In this document: piece by piece, positions 9,285 through 18,082 of the stretch
Layout: every line of letters begins with the position of its first letter
Numbering within the stretch: position 1 is the stretch's first letter
Assembly (NCBI GenBank): GCA_023228325.1
Contig: JALOBK010000001.1
Span: forward strand, 1,155,549-1,219,548
DNA length: 64,000 nucleotides
Direction: 5' to 3'
From: a bacterium
GTDB lineage: Bacteria > Auribacterota > UBA6266
Made by a program: the position numbers and the translations under genes
Notes under the pieces: model-generated
What the model was told of the DNA's origin: nothing
The model's input: only the letters and a program-made list of their open reading frames with translations
Database searches by the model: none

Positions 9285-9833
9285 ATGCTTTTGGACGTTT
9301 TTGACAAAAGAAGAAGCGTCAGGAAATATAAAAACGAGGCTGTTGAGAGAGAAAAAATTATCGCCTGCCTGGAAGCTGCCCGCCTGGCGCCGTCCGCATG
9401 CAATTCACAGCCCTGGCGTTTTATGGTTATTGACGAACCTTCAACAAGAGAAAAAGCCTGTGATGCGGCTTTGAGAGGGATTGTAGGGATAAATGCCTTT
9501 TTGAGGGAGGCGCCGGCTGTAGTCGCTGTTTTGTCCCGGAGGAAAATCTATCTGGACATTTTGGGAAAATATTTCCGGAAAACGGATTATTGCCTGACGG
9601 ACATAGGGATAGCCGGAGAACATTTTTGCCTTCAGGCCGCGCATCTCGGATTAGGAACCTGCTGGGTAGGGTGGTTCAACGAAGGGGCATTAAAGAAGGA
9701 GCTTGGGCTTGGAAGGCTTGTTAAAGTTGAATATCTCATTACGATTGGATATCCCGCAGACACGCGCTGTGAAAAAAACAGGAAACGTCTGACTGAAATT
9801 GCAAGCTGGAATAAGGAAGGTTTCAAAAAATGA
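9285..9833 (+). CDS. Nitroreductase family flavoprotein
   Basis: A short FMN-dependent nitroreductase-fold protein. The N-terminus has the FMN-binding RRSVRKYK pattern, then LEAARLAPSACNSQPWRF, which contacts the flavin, and near the middle LTDIGIAGEHFCLQAAHLGLGTCWVGWF, all typical of the family. At about 182 residues it belongs to the compact class. ATG 9285 is favoured by the AGGTG ribosome site; an in-frame GTG lies at 9276. It probably reduces a quinone, nitro or enone compound with NAD(P)H, but members vary too widely to name a substrate. It shares a four-base ATGA overlap with the DUF2156 gene downstream. Confidence 0.85.
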   Translation: MLLDVFDKRRSVRKYKNEAVEREKIIACLEAARLAPSACNSQPWRFMVIDEPSTREKACDAALRGIVGINAFLREAPAVVAVLSRRKIYLDILGKYFRKTDYCLTDIGIAGEHFCLQAAHLGLGTCWVGWFNEGALKKELGLGRLVKVEYLITIGYPADTRCEKNRKRLTEIASWNKEGFKK

Positions 9834-10729
9834 ATTTATGCGGATTTCCCGAATTTGAAAGCATACAACCCGGACATAAGGATATCTTCAAAAAATATCT
9901 ATCTTTGTATAAAAAAGAAAGTTGCGGTTTTATGTTTGCCAATGTGTTTTCCTGGAAAGACATCCTTAAGTTAAGCGTATCATCTCTTGATGAAAACCTT
10001 ATAATTGCGGGCGTTCAGGATAATAACCCGTTCTTTTACGAACCGGTCGGGGACAGAAAGCCGCTGGAATCCGTAAAAGCTGTTTTTAAGCATTTTAAAA
10101 CCGGGAACGGCAGAATCCATTTAAAAGGGGCAACGGAAAATTTTATAAAAAATGTTATAAACGGGGATAAATCTTTTTCAATAAAAGAAAACCGCGATGA
10201 TTCTGAATATATTTATCTGGCCGGCGACCTGATTTCCCTCAAGGGAAATAAATACCACAGCAAAAAAAATCTTTATAACCAGTTTAAAAAGAATAACAGC
10301 TACAGGTATATAAAACTGGAACAGGATACCGCCGGACACTGCATTGATTTTTTGGATAAGTGGTGCGAGAGAAAAGAATGCGGCCTTACCCCCCGGCAGG
10401 CGAAAGAGAATTGCGCGGCGAAAAGAATGCTTGAAAATTTCGATTACCTGGAGCTTAAAGGCGCTGTTTTCGAGGTAAACGGCGTGCTTAGCGGGCTGAC
10501 GCTGGGCGAAGAGTTAAATCCGGATACATTTGTCGTCCATGTGGAAAAGGCGACAAGTTTGGTAAAAGGTTTATACCAGGCAATCAACAGGGAATTTCTT
10601 GAAAATGAGGCTTCGGGATATAAATATGTAAACAGGGAAGAAGATGACGGGGTTGCCGGATTGAGGAAAGCTAAAATGTCATATAATCCCGTAAAATTGC
10701 TGAAAAAATACGATATCTTTTTGGAATAA
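9830..10729 (+). CDS. DUF2156 / phosphatidylglycerol lysyltransferase-like protein
   Basis: This 299-residue protein matches the DUF2156 pattern: two GNAT-like halves as in the C-terminal domain of MprF (lysyl-phosphatidylglycerol synthase) but without MprF's membrane part. Visible blocks include KGNKYHSKKNLYNQFKKNN near residue 145 and the C-terminal KYVNREEDDGVAGLRKAKMSYNPVK, which is highly characteristic. Stand-alone DUF2156 proteins are presumed aminoacyl or acyl transferases; the substrate is unknown. It overlaps the nitroreductase gene by four bases and is followed by a clean bidirectional terminator, so it ends this operon. Confidence 0.8.
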   Translation: MNLCGFPEFESIQPGHKDIFKKYLSLYKKESCGFMFANVFSWKDILKLSVSSLDENLIIAGVQDNNPFFYEPVGDRKPLESVKAVFKHFKTGNGRIHLKGATENFIKNVINGDKSFSIKENRDDSEYIYLAGDLISLKGNKYHSKKNLYNQFKKNNSYRYIKLEQDTAGHCIDFLDKWCERKECGLTPRQAKENCAAKRMLENFDYLELKGAVFEVNGVLSGLTLGEELNPDTFVVHVEKATSLVKGLYQAINREFLENEASGYKYVNREEDDGVAGLRKAKMSYNPVKLLKKYDIFLE

Positions 10730-10743
10730 GTTATTCAGATATG

Positions 10744-10772
10744 AAAAAGGCGGGATATTTTCCCGCCTTTTT
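10744..10772. terminator. Bidirectional rho-independent terminator
   Basis: The sequence AAAAAGGCGGGA, a short loop, then TCCCGCCTTTTT forms a perfect stem flanked by A and T runs. It can therefore end both the forward DUF2156 operon and the reverse glycosyltransferase gene, whose stop lies two bases away. Confidence 0.9.
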
Positions 10773-10773
10773 A

Positions 10774-11955
10774 TTATATTTTTTCTATGAGGTAATTTCT
10801 GTTATCGAAGAATGCTTGTGCCTGGCGTTTTATTTCCTCTTCCGCTTTTTCATTGCTCCAATCCCATGTCTGATTCATAAAACCCACCGCTCTTGCAAAC
10901 CACAGGCAGCGCATCGCTTCAACGGTTTTGTCTTTATTCTCTGATTTCTGGTAAGAAATCACCATATCATAGAGGGTTTGTACCCAGAGAGAGATATCAT
11001 TGTTAATCGGCTCTTTAGAAAAAATATTTTCCCATTTGGCGTATACATCCCGGGAAAGGTCTTTTTTTAATTCATTTTTCCATTGGCTCCACCCTTCCAT
11101 GGCATTACCCGTCAATTTTTTTCTGTCGATATTAAGCTCCTGCGGTTTTCCCATTTCTTTGAGGCCGTATTTTTTAAGTTCCCGTATTTCCGACACATTT
11201 TTGATTCTTTCGATGCTTTTTCCGATTATATTGAAGGCGGTGCCTACCACCTGCAGGAACATAGGGCCCAATTTAGGGGCGGAAGGTTTATGGATTTTAC
11301 TTCCGAGGCCCGTCTCGGCTATGTTAAAACCGCCTGCAATAGCGTTCATGCTCAGGAATATATCAATCCCGTATTCGAAAGTTGTCTTGTGCCATTCAAG
11401 AGACATGAGATGCCTGACTAGTTTTATGGACAGCGCAAAATCGCCGCCGATCGGCTGTCTTAAATTCATTCCGAACAAGCCGTAAACGAGGGGATAACAT
11501 ATGTTTTTTGTTATTGTGCCGTCGTATTTGTGCCGGGCATATAAGGGTGTCACGTAGTCAAACCCCTTATATATCGGTTCCAGAAAATAACTGACCCATT
11601 CAGGAGTGATGCTTTTTAGGTCAGCATCAACACACACGACGGATTCCGCTCCCAATTCAATGGCTTTTTCAAATATGTTTCTGAAATTGTAACCTTTCCC
11701 GGGTGTGCCGGGCGGAGTTGAAACATATATTCCCGGCGTATTTGTGCCGGCGGAGAGGAATGATTCTTTTGTCCCGTCCGGGGAATGGTTGTCTCCGTTG
11801 ATTATAACCGCCGATTTATCCGGATAGTATTTTTTGAACCCTTCGCTGAGTTGCCGGGCGGGGAAAGAAATATTGTCGGCTTCTTTATAAGAAGCCAGCC
11901 CTCCCACTATATCTGCTTTTTTTATTCCGGCGGGGTTTTCTTCAATGTAAATCAT
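10774..11955 (-). CDS. GT-A glycosyltransferase resembling GT78/GT81 glucosyl/mannosyl-glycerate synthases
   Basis: A 393-residue soluble GT-A enzyme. It has an N-terminal nucleotide-sugar half (IVGGLASYKEAD; VIINGDNHSPDGT), the metal-binding SVVCVDADLKSI (DAD), an acceptor region RQPIGGDFALS, and a helical C-terminal extension of about 130 residues. Size, the QP-(I/L)-GG block and the C-terminal extension recall mannosylglycerate synthase (GT78) and glucosyl-3-phosphoglycerate synthase (GT81), which make osmolytes or polysaccharide primers. No membrane segment is seen. It stands alone, flanked by a terminator at its 3' end and a divergent promoter region at its 5' end. Acceptor specificity is inferred only loosely. 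Confidence 0.7.
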   Translation of the reverse strand: MIYIEENPAGIKKADIVGGLASYKEADNISFPARQLSEGFKKYYPDKSAVIINGDNHSPDGTKESFLSAGTNTPGIYVSTPPGTPGKGYNFRNIFEKAIELGAESVVCVDADLKSITPEWVSYFLEPIYKGFDYVTPLYARHKYDGTITKNICYPLVYGLFGMNLRQPIGGDFALSIKLVRHLMSLEWHKTTFEYGIDIFLSMNAIAGGFNIAETGLGSKIHKPSAPKLGPMFLQVVGTAFNIIGKSIERIKNVSEIRELKKYGLKEMGKPQELNIDRKKLTGNAMEGWSQWKNELKKDLSRDVYAKWENIFSKEPINNDISLWVQTLYDMVISYQKSENKDKTVEAMRCLWFARAVGFMNQTWDWSNEKAEEEIKRQAQAFFDNRNYLIEKI

Positions 11956-12119
11956 TTGCGCCTCCCTTCCTGCAGTTCAGATAACAGAATATCATGCGGT
12001 ATATTAAGCGTATATTTGAAGTTAATGTTTTATTATACACTGTTTAGCGGTTTTGTTTAAACTTTTTTTTAGAGTATTTATTCGGTTTATGATAAAATGC
12101 AGAAAAACGGGGGGCTTAA

Positions 12120-12518
12120 ATGAAAGCATTTAAGGAAACAAGTGTCAGGATTATAACAGGTGACAGGCCGGGGCTTTTTTTTGTAATATCTTCGGAGCTT
12201 GCAAAAGGCGGTGTTAATATAAAAGCAATATGCGCTTTCAGGGAAGAAAAAAAGGCCTGTTTTTATCTGTTAACGGACAACTGCGGGAAGTCTGTTGAAT
12301 TGCTTGATACGGCCGGCTTAAACGCGTCAATGAGAGATGTGGTAACCGTTCTTGCCGAGAACAAGGTCGGCGAGGCTTCCATGATTGCCGAAAAGATTAA
12401 AGATGAAGGGATAGACCTTGATTTTCTTTACGGGACAACTTCATCCGGAAGCGGTGTCTGCATGATGGTTATGGGGTCAAAAGACAATGATAAACTTATC
12501 AAGGCGATTAACGGATAA
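12120..12518 (+). CDS. Tandem ACT-domain protein
   Basis: A 132-residue protein built from ACT domains. The first (SVRIITGDRPGLFFVISSELAKGGVNIKAI) has the ligand-loop DRPG signature; the second half (VVTVLAENKVGEASMIAEKIKDEGIDLDFL) looks like a second ACT copy. Stand-alone tandem ACT proteins bind amino acids and serve as regulatory sensors; no enzyme domain is attached. The ribosome site is GGGGG just ahead of ATG 12120. It is divergent from the glycosyltransferase gene and isolated from Pcm by about 60 bases. Confidence 0.8.
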   Translation: MKAFKETSVRIITGDRPGLFFVISSELAKGGVNIKAICAFREEKKACFYLLTDNCGKSVELLDTAGLNASMRDVVTVLAENKVGEASMIAEKIKDEGIDLDFLYGTTSSGSGVCMMVMGSKDNDKLIKAING

Positions 12519-12576
12519 GAGCGCAGTCCGGTCAGTTTAAATGTTTTTTTAACCATAATAAATCAGGTGTTGATAA

Positions 12577-13293
12577 TTGAAAAAAGCCATTTTATCAGGC
12601 GCGGGTTTTATACTGGTATTGTTGTTTGTTACGCAGATATTCCCCGGAGATTACCAGCGGGAAAGAAATGAAATGGTCGAGACTCAGATTGCCGCGCGGG
12701 GAGTTAAGAATGAGCGTGTTCTTAAGGCAATGAAGGATGTTCCCCGCCATCTTTTTGTGCCGCCTGAATACAGAAAGTTAGCTTATGAAGACTATCCTTT
12801 ATATATAGGACATTCCCAGACTATTTCTCAGCCTTACATAGTTGCTTTTATGACCGAAGCCGCGTATCTGAAACCTACCGATAAAGTTCTGGAAATAGGG
12901 GCAGGGTCCGGTTATCAGACTGCCGTCCTCTCAGAACTTGTTGATAAAGTTTATTCAATCGAGATCCTTGAACCTCTTGCCAGGAGCGCCGAAGAAAGGC
13001 TGGACAGGCTCGGGTATAAAAATATTTTTATTAAATGCGACGACGGTTATAAAGGCTGGCCCGAACACGCTCCTTACGACGCGATTATAGTCACTGCGGC
13101 GCCCGAGGAAATCCCCGAAACTTTAGTAAATCAGCTGAAAGACGGGGGTGTGATGATAGTGCCTATCGGTTCGTATTATCAGGAACTTTACAGGGTAATA
13201 AAGGAAAACGGGGGACTTCATAAAGAGATTCTGATGCCCGTGAGGTTTGTCCCTATGATAAGAGGGGTTAATGTAGATATTGGTCCGCAGTGA
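12577..13293 (+). CDS. pcm: Protein-L-isoaspartate O-methyltransferase, exported or membrane-anchored form
   Basis: The methyltransferase repairs isoaspartyl residues with S-adenosylmethionine. It carries the Pcm fold: RGVKNERVLKAMKDVPRHLFVP at the N-terminus, the SAM-binding VLEIGAGSGYQTAVLSEL, and the C-terminal GGVMIVPIGSY. Unusually, residues 1-22 form a hydrophobic segment (KKAILSGAGFILVLLFVTQI) typical of a signal peptide or anchor, so the enzyme probably acts on periplasmic proteins; similar signal-bearing Pcm forms occur in some other Gram-negatives. The start is TTG 12577 with AGGTG eight bases upstream. The domain is otherwise complete at about 210 residues. Confidence 0.9.
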   Translation: MKKAILSGAGFILVLLFVTQIFPGDYQRERNEMVETQIAARGVKNERVLKAMKDVPRHLFVPPEYRKLAYEDYPLYIGHSQTISQPYIVAFMTEAAYLKPTDKVLEIGAGSGYQTAVLSELVDKVYSIEILEPLARSAEERLDRLGYKNIFIKCDDGYKGWPEHAPYDAIIVTAAPEEIPETLVNQLKDGGVMIVPIGSYYQELYRVIKENGGLHKEILMPVRFVPMIRGVNVDIGPQ

Positions 13294-13347
13294 AACCCCT
13301 GATAAATGTGTTTCTTTGTTTCTGAGAATTTAATGCGGATATTATAA

Positions 13348-15165
13348 ATGAGATTTGAAGTTTTTTACATGCAGATTCTCAGCCTTGGGCTGCTTGTCCT
13401 TGCCGCGCATTTCGGCGGGAAAATAACAAAGAAAATAAAAATAGGGGAAGTAGTCGGCCAGGTTGTGGGAGGATTGGTAGTCGGGCCTGTCCTTCTTTTC
13501 TGTATAGAAAGCAAAGTTCCCGCTTATAAAGAGGCTATTCTTTCCCTTCACTTTTTTACGTTTGTATTCCTGAGCATAATAGCATTCGGCATAGGAGACG
13601 AACTAAGCATTTCGAAGTTGAAAAAAGTGGGAAACGATGTCCTTATCATATGCATTATCCAGGCTCTTTCCACATGGGTGCTTATAACAGGTGTTTTTTT
13701 CTTTCTCGGGTTTAAATATCCGCAGTTTACCCCGAACACAGCGTTAATTATAGGAAGTATAGGGATTGCAACCGCTCCCGCAGTGACATTTGTCATCATG
13801 AATAAGCTCGGCATAGCCGGAAGCATGAGGAATATGCTGGGCGGCATAGTAGTGCTTGATGATGTTATAGAGATAGTCATTTTTTCGGTTATATGCCAGG
13901 TAACGCTGTTATCCAATTCCCATAGCCTTATCAGGTTTGGCGAAGTTTTTATCCCTGTCGCAAAGGACATAGGTCTGGCGGTCCTGCTTGGTTTCGGTGT
14001 TTTTTGTGTGCTGCGCCTCATGGTCGAAAGAAAATGGCTGAAGACGCAGGGCAATAACAGCCCGGAATCTTATCTTCCCGGATCCGAATTCTTATCCAGG
14101 CTGATTTCCGAAATGCCGGGACCTTCAGTTGAAATTTTTATTATAGTCGCAGGATGTGTCTCTCTCGGGGTGGGACTGGCGCTTCACTGGCATCTTCCTT
14201 TTCTTATCACCGCTGTCGCGGCCGGAGTGTTTATCGCCAATCTTTACAGTACCGAAGTTTTTAAATCCCTGAGGATTGAAAATGCGACTTCCATGTATAC
14301 CCTCGTATTTTTTGCCCTTATCGGCGCGAACGCCAAGATTGAATCTTTTCATCCCGAGAACTTTATTTTTATCGGTGCGTATATATTAGCCAGAGGCACG
14401 GGGAAAATCGGGGGGACATGGCTGGGGTGTAAGTTGACGCACCAGGAAAAAAGAATAGCCTCCTGTCTGCCCAGGCTGATGCTTCCCCAGGCCGGAGTCG
14501 CCGCGGTAGAAGCATATTTTGTCGCGACGGTACTCGGCAAAGAGGGAGAAACAGTGCTCAGCATTATTCTGCCCGGCCTGATAATTTTCGAGATTTTCGG
14601 TGTAATTATTTCGGAAAGAGCGTTATTGAAATGGCGTTCATGGGTTACGGGCGGGGGGGAATTTTTAAGTGAAGAGGAGGTGATAAGAAAGAAAATGGGA
14701 GAAAGTGTTAAACTCAGTGATCTTATTGTCCCGGAATGCGTTAAAGTTCCCTTTAAGGCAAAATACAGGGGGGAGATTATCTGGGGACTTATTGATATGC
14801 TTAAGAAAGCAGGCTACATTGATAATTCGGGAGAGGTTCTTGATTTTATCCTCGAAAGGGAGCGGCAGGGAGGGATTACCCTTGGAGAGGGCATTGCCAT
14901 ACTGCACGGCAGAATTCCGGATATAAAAACCCCCGGGATAGCGTTTGGTATATTGCCGAAAGGCGGGGAACTCGTATTCGGCGGGGCAGGTGGAGATGTT
15001 ATCAGTATAGTGTTCATGGTTGTTTCGCCCGACAAAACACCGGAAATCCACCTGCAGGTACTTGCAGCGATTGCAAAACTGCTTACAGACCAGGAGGCGA
15101 GAACACGCCTGAAATACGCCAAAGACGAGTCAGAAGCGATACAGATTATAAACGAAAATTCGTAG
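13348..15165 (+). CDS. Cation:proton antiporter fused to a PTS fructose-type EIIA domain
   Basis: The first 400 or so residues form a CPA2/KefB-like Na+/H+ exchanger with about twelve hydrophobic helices, including the discontinuous-helix region GSIGIATAPAVTFVIMNKLG and the VLDDVIEIVIFSVI core acidic pair. Residues about 455-600 form a complete EIIA(Fru) type-2 domain: LSDLIVPECVKVPFKAKYRG, GEGIAILHGR with His520 at the phosphorylation position, and IHLQVLAAIAKLL. Transport would thus be coupled to phosphotransferase signalling. The start is ATG 13348. Gene order shows no EI/HPr nearby. Its stop codon and that of the opposing gene lie in one 10-bp palindrome. Confidence 0.88.
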   Translation: MRFEVFYMQILSLGLLVLAAHFGGKITKKIKIGEVVGQVVGGLVVGPVLLFCIESKVPAYKEAILSLHFFTFVFLSIIAFGIGDELSISKLKKVGNDVLIICIIQALSTWVLITGVFFFLGFKYPQFTPNTALIIGSIGIATAPAVTFVIMNKLGIAGSMRNMLGGIVVLDDVIEIVIFSVICQVTLLSNSHSLIRFGEVFIPVAKDIGLAVLLGFGVFCVLRLMVERKWLKTQGNNSPESYLPGSEFLSRLISEMPGPSVEIFIIVAGCVSLGVGLALHWHLPFLITAVAAGVFIANLYSTEVFKSLRIENATSMYTLVFFALIGANAKIESFHPENFIFIGAYILARGTGKIGGTWLGCKLTHQEKRIASCLPRLMLPQAGVAAVEAYFVATVLGKEGETVLSIILPGLIIFEIFGVIISERALLKWRSWVTGGGEFLSEEEVIRKKMGESVKLSDLIVPECVKVPFKAKYRGEIIWGLIDMLKKAGYIDNSGEVLDFILERERQGGITLGEGIAILHGRIPDIKTPGIAFGILPKGGELVFGGAGGDVISIVFMVVSPDKTPEIHLQVLAAIAKLLTDQEARTRLKYAKDESEAIQIINENS

Positions 15166-15167
15166 CG

Positions 15168-17006
15168 CTACTTTGTCAGGTTATATATGGCTTTGTTAAC
15201 ATTGCTCATAGCATCGCCGAGTGTTTCATAAAGCTCGTCCTTTTCGTTCAGGATTCCGTAGTTGCAATTTTCCCCGTCGGGCGGATTGGCTCTGCCTTCA
15301 TAAGGCTGGTCGGTCAGTTTGAACCAGTGGAAACCGACAAGAAAAGGAAGCTTTGCCGTTTCGGTTACATAACGGGTGTAATATTCCGCCCTGTCCTTTT
15401 GCGTGAGAAGGGGTGTTCCCGCTCCCTTGATGTTGGGAAGTCCGCTGTCCATCGCTTTAAAAGAGAATTCGGTTATCATAATCGGCCTGTCGCTTAGTTT
15501 ATAACAGCGCTTCAATGTTCTTTCCGCGGGGATCTGATCGTATATATTGACGGAGTTTATGTCTACGAATTTCCCTGATGCTGTCCATACCTCATCTGCT
15601 GTATTATACGCATACCGGCAGCCCAGTATCATATGATTGGGGTCGCAGTTTTTTATAGTTCTCGTTGTCACTTCGAAGTATCGCTCCGCCACCAGACCGA
15701 GGAAATCCAATTGGTCTCGGACAGCCTTATCGAAAAATCCTTTTCTCGCCGGAAGGGAGTTGATATTATTCCAGTCCGATGAATGGATGTTGTATACCTC
15801 ATTGAGTTTTTCGACAGTCCCGTATTTATGCTTGAGCATTTCTATAGCGCAGGTTTTGCCTTTTGATTCACCTGATTCTATATAGCGGTTGAGCAGCGGT
15901 TTCGGGTTGTCTTCCCATCCCCCCATCCATTTCATTTCATTGTCAAGGAAGTAGCCCAGCAGGAGAGGGTCGTCTTTTCTCGCGGCACATTCCGTTTCTG
16001 CGATTTGTTCGCACCACGCAACGAACTCATCGGAAAAAACATCGGCAAAACATCCAATGCTTATGCCTCCCCGGTACAGCGCGTTATCGCCCATGTAAAG
16101 TATCTTTGTATAAGGCATGCCCGCATTAAATGTTTCATCATCGGACCAGCTGCCGACAGTGTTAAATCCCAGTCCCGCTATTCTTTTTATGGTGTTGTCC
16201 GCCCATTCGCCGCGTGTTTCATATTTTCCGGATACTGTATCGCGATAGCGCGCTGCGCCCGTATTCAGTCCTTCATCGCCGTTGTAGGCCATCGCGTTAA
16301 CTCCCATGGAAATAAATGTGTTTCCCGCCGGATCGATTATCCACCATCTGTTTCTTATTTTTTCCACATGGAAAAAGCCTGTTTTTTTTCCTGTTATGTT
16401 TTCCCATCCCCCAAATGAGTCAATATTTCCGTTTTCAGGGAATTCAGGTATCCCGGCCGGCCGGGATATCGTGATTGAAAAATTTTTAAAACTGGCAGAG
16501 CCTTTGCAGTTTACCATGAACGGGCATATTCGTATTTCATCTACATTGTCAGGTACCTGAAACCGGCATTCCGTCTTATGCCAGATATGAGTCCCCTGCA
16601 TAGTGGGAGAAGCTACATATCCCGCCCATTTCCCTTTTTCCCAGAACTCGATTTTAAGCTGTGCTCCACCCCATGGGCTTGAAGAAAGGATATCCTTTGT
16701 TTTTATCAGGCATTGCGCCTTATAGGTTTTATCTTTTCGAAAGCTTTTTATCGGCTGATACCATGTTGCGAGGGAAAAGGAATCAGGTATTGTAATGTTG
16801 AGATATCCGGATCTCTTGTTGAAGGTAAATTCAGCGGAGTCTTTCGGCTGCCATGTATTCCAGCTTTCAGTCCCGCCTTGCAAATTGCCGTTTTTGACGA
16901 GGTTGCTTTCTTCCATATCTGAGAAACGGGATCTTCTGACCGAAGCCAGGCCTGAGGTTGCGGCAATAAGAAAGATTATGATGAAGAAAAAAGTCCGGCT
17001 GCTCAT
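15168..17006 (-). CDS. Secreted clan A glycoside hydrolase with N-terminal CBM (agarase-like)
   Basis: A signal peptide (residues 1-22) is followed by a CBM4/9-like beta-sandwich (about 35-182: NLVKNGNLQGGTESWNTW to GSASFKNFSI) and a TIM barrel from about residue 210. The barrel opens with FHVEKIRNRWWIIDPAGNTF, as in agarase/GH50-like and some GH42-like enzymes. Acid/base Glu357 lies in GYFLDNEMKW and nucleophile Glu513 in PIMITEFSF, spaced as in clan A. The enzyme would be periplasmic or extracellular and cut a polysaccharide; agarose or a related beta-galactan is one guess among several. It converges on the antiporter gene with only two bases between the stops. Confidence 0.75.
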   Translation of the reverse strand: MSSRTFFFIIIFLIAATSGLASVRRSRFSDMEESNLVKNGNLQGGTESWNTWQPKDSAEFTFNKRSGYLNITIPDSFSLATWYQPIKSFRKDKTYKAQCLIKTKDILSSSPWGGAQLKIEFWEKGKWAGYVASPTMQGTHIWHKTECRFQVPDNVDEIRICPFMVNCKGSASFKNFSITISRPAGIPEFPENGNIDSFGGWENITGKKTGFFHVEKIRNRWWIIDPAGNTFISMGVNAMAYNGDEGLNTGAARYRDTVSGKYETRGEWADNTIKRIAGLGFNTVGSWSDDETFNAGMPYTKILYMGDNALYRGGISIGCFADVFSDEFVAWCEQIAETECAARKDDPLLLGYFLDNEMKWMGGWEDNPKPLLNRYIESGESKGKTCAIEMLKHKYGTVEKLNEVYNIHSSDWNNINSLPARKGFFDKAVRDQLDFLGLVAERYFEVTTRTIKNCDPNHMILGCRYAYNTADEVWTASGKFVDINSVNIYDQIPAERTLKRCYKLSDRPIMITEFSFKAMDSGLPNIKGAGTPLLTQKDRAEYYTRYVTETAKLPFLVGFHWFKLTDQPYEGRANPPDGENCNYGILNEKDELYETLGDAMSNVNKAIYNLTK

Positions 17007-17074
17007 ACTGCTTCCTTTCGTTATAGTTTAAGGTTGGCAAGATTATACAGCACAATCAATCCGGCTGGCAAAAT

Positions 17075-17107
17075 AAAAAAACCCCGGTGACAATAAGCCA
17101 CCGGGGC
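17075..17107 (-). terminator. Rho-independent terminator of the 17127-17453 gene
   Basis: On the reverse strand GCCCCGGTGG, a loop TTATT, then CACCGGGG is followed by a run of seven T. It sits about 20 bases beyond the stop of the small secreted protein and separates it from the agarase-like gene, whose start is at 17006. Confidence 0.85.
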
Positions 17108-17126
17108 GAAAAAACCAATGAAAAAT

Positions 17127-17453
17127 TTATTCTTTACGCTCTATTTTATTGCAGATTTTTGTTTTCCAGTTTTCTACATGCTGACGTCCGGAAGGGCGGG
17201 CTGTAGATTGGTCTTCTGTCCTGCGGTCAGCTGCCCAGTCTCTTGCTCCGCCGGGTGTGCGTTCAAGTTTTTTGCCTTCAGTTTTACCAAGGGTATCAGA
17301 TGTTTTCTGTTTAACACTTGAAGGGTTGATCTTCGGATGATCTGTTCCCTGGTAAGGCATGCCTCTTTCTCTCTTGCTTGTCACCGCAAAAGCAGGAACA
17401 GAAAGAGAAAGAACAAAAGCGATACAAACTGCCAAACAAACAAATTTCTTCAT
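17127..17453 (-). CDS. Small secreted basic protein of unknown function
   Basis: A 108-residue protein with a textbook signal peptide (cleavage after VPAFA at residue 23). The mature part of about 85 residues is hydrophilic, rich in Lys, Arg, Thr and Gly, and carries no cysteine cluster or known domain that I recognise (GMPYQGTDHPKINPSSVKQK; TPGGARDWAADRRT). It appears intrinsically disordered. The ribosome site is strong (GGAGTG ahead of ATG). It has its own terminator and lies between unrelated genes, so it is probably monocistronic. No function is offered. Confidence 0.7.
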   Translation of the reverse strand: MKKFVCLAVCIAFVLSLSVPAFAVTSKRERGMPYQGTDHPKINPSSVKQKTSDTLGKTEGKKLERTPGGARDWAADRRTEDQSTARPSGRQHVENWKTKICNKIERKE

Positions 17454-17568
17454 TCCACACTCCTTTTTTTTAATTTATCTGCAAATTATAGTTAAAGATG
17501 AAAAAATATTCAAGTCTTTTATATAAAGACATTATATTAGTTTATTGTCATTAATTCAAGACGTATTA

Positions 17569-17919
17569 TCACCCCAGGTGAGCTATGAGCATTGTGGCGA
17601 TATCTTCATACTCCTTATCGCAGGTCTTTGAGAATTTTATGCCGGTCATGATAAACTGTTTTCCTTTAAGGTCGAGCGGTCTTGACCACAGTGTTTTCCC
17701 CTTGATTTCAATGGGATTAATCATGTCTTTTGACTTAAAAGCAAGTATTACGTTGACATTCTGATTCAGAGAAACGGCGCTTACGATTTTAGCTCCCGCC
17801 CGTGATATATCGGATATATGGACATGTATGGGTTCGCTTTTGCCGATAAACCCCTTTTTGAAAACTTTTATAGTGCCCGAAATCTTTAAACGCTGGAATC
17901 TGCGTCTTTCGCCTTTCAT
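17569..17919 (-). CDS. PilZ-domain c-di-GMP receptor-like protein
   Basis: A single PilZ domain of 116 residues. The N-terminal RRRFQRLKISG supplies the RxxxR arginines and DISRAGAKI (residues 37-45) supplies the (D/N)xSxxG motif; both needed c-di-GMP contacts are present. Such one-domain proteins relay c-di-GMP to envelope, motility or secretion partners. A second PilZ protein of similar size lies at 43771-44193. There is no operon partner; the gene is divergent from the Gfo/Idh gene across about 160 bases of AT-rich DNA. Confidence 0.88.
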   Translation of the reverse strand: MKGERRRFQRLKISGTIKVFKKGFIGKSEPIHVHISDISRAGAKIVSAVSLNQNVNVILAFKSKDMINPIEIKGKTLWSRPLDLKGKQFIMTGIKFSKTCDKEYEDIATMLIAHLG

Positions 17920-18082
17920 GAACCCTTCCCTCTTCTCTTACTTTCTAATTTCCAGTATCTTACGATAAAACCTGAAGAATTATTTGTCAAGATATAATGT
18001 TTTATGTTGAAAGTTCCCGTTTAAATGCAGTAATATATCTAACTTAAGTTTAAAAATTAAATGTACTTATGGAGCATTAAAA

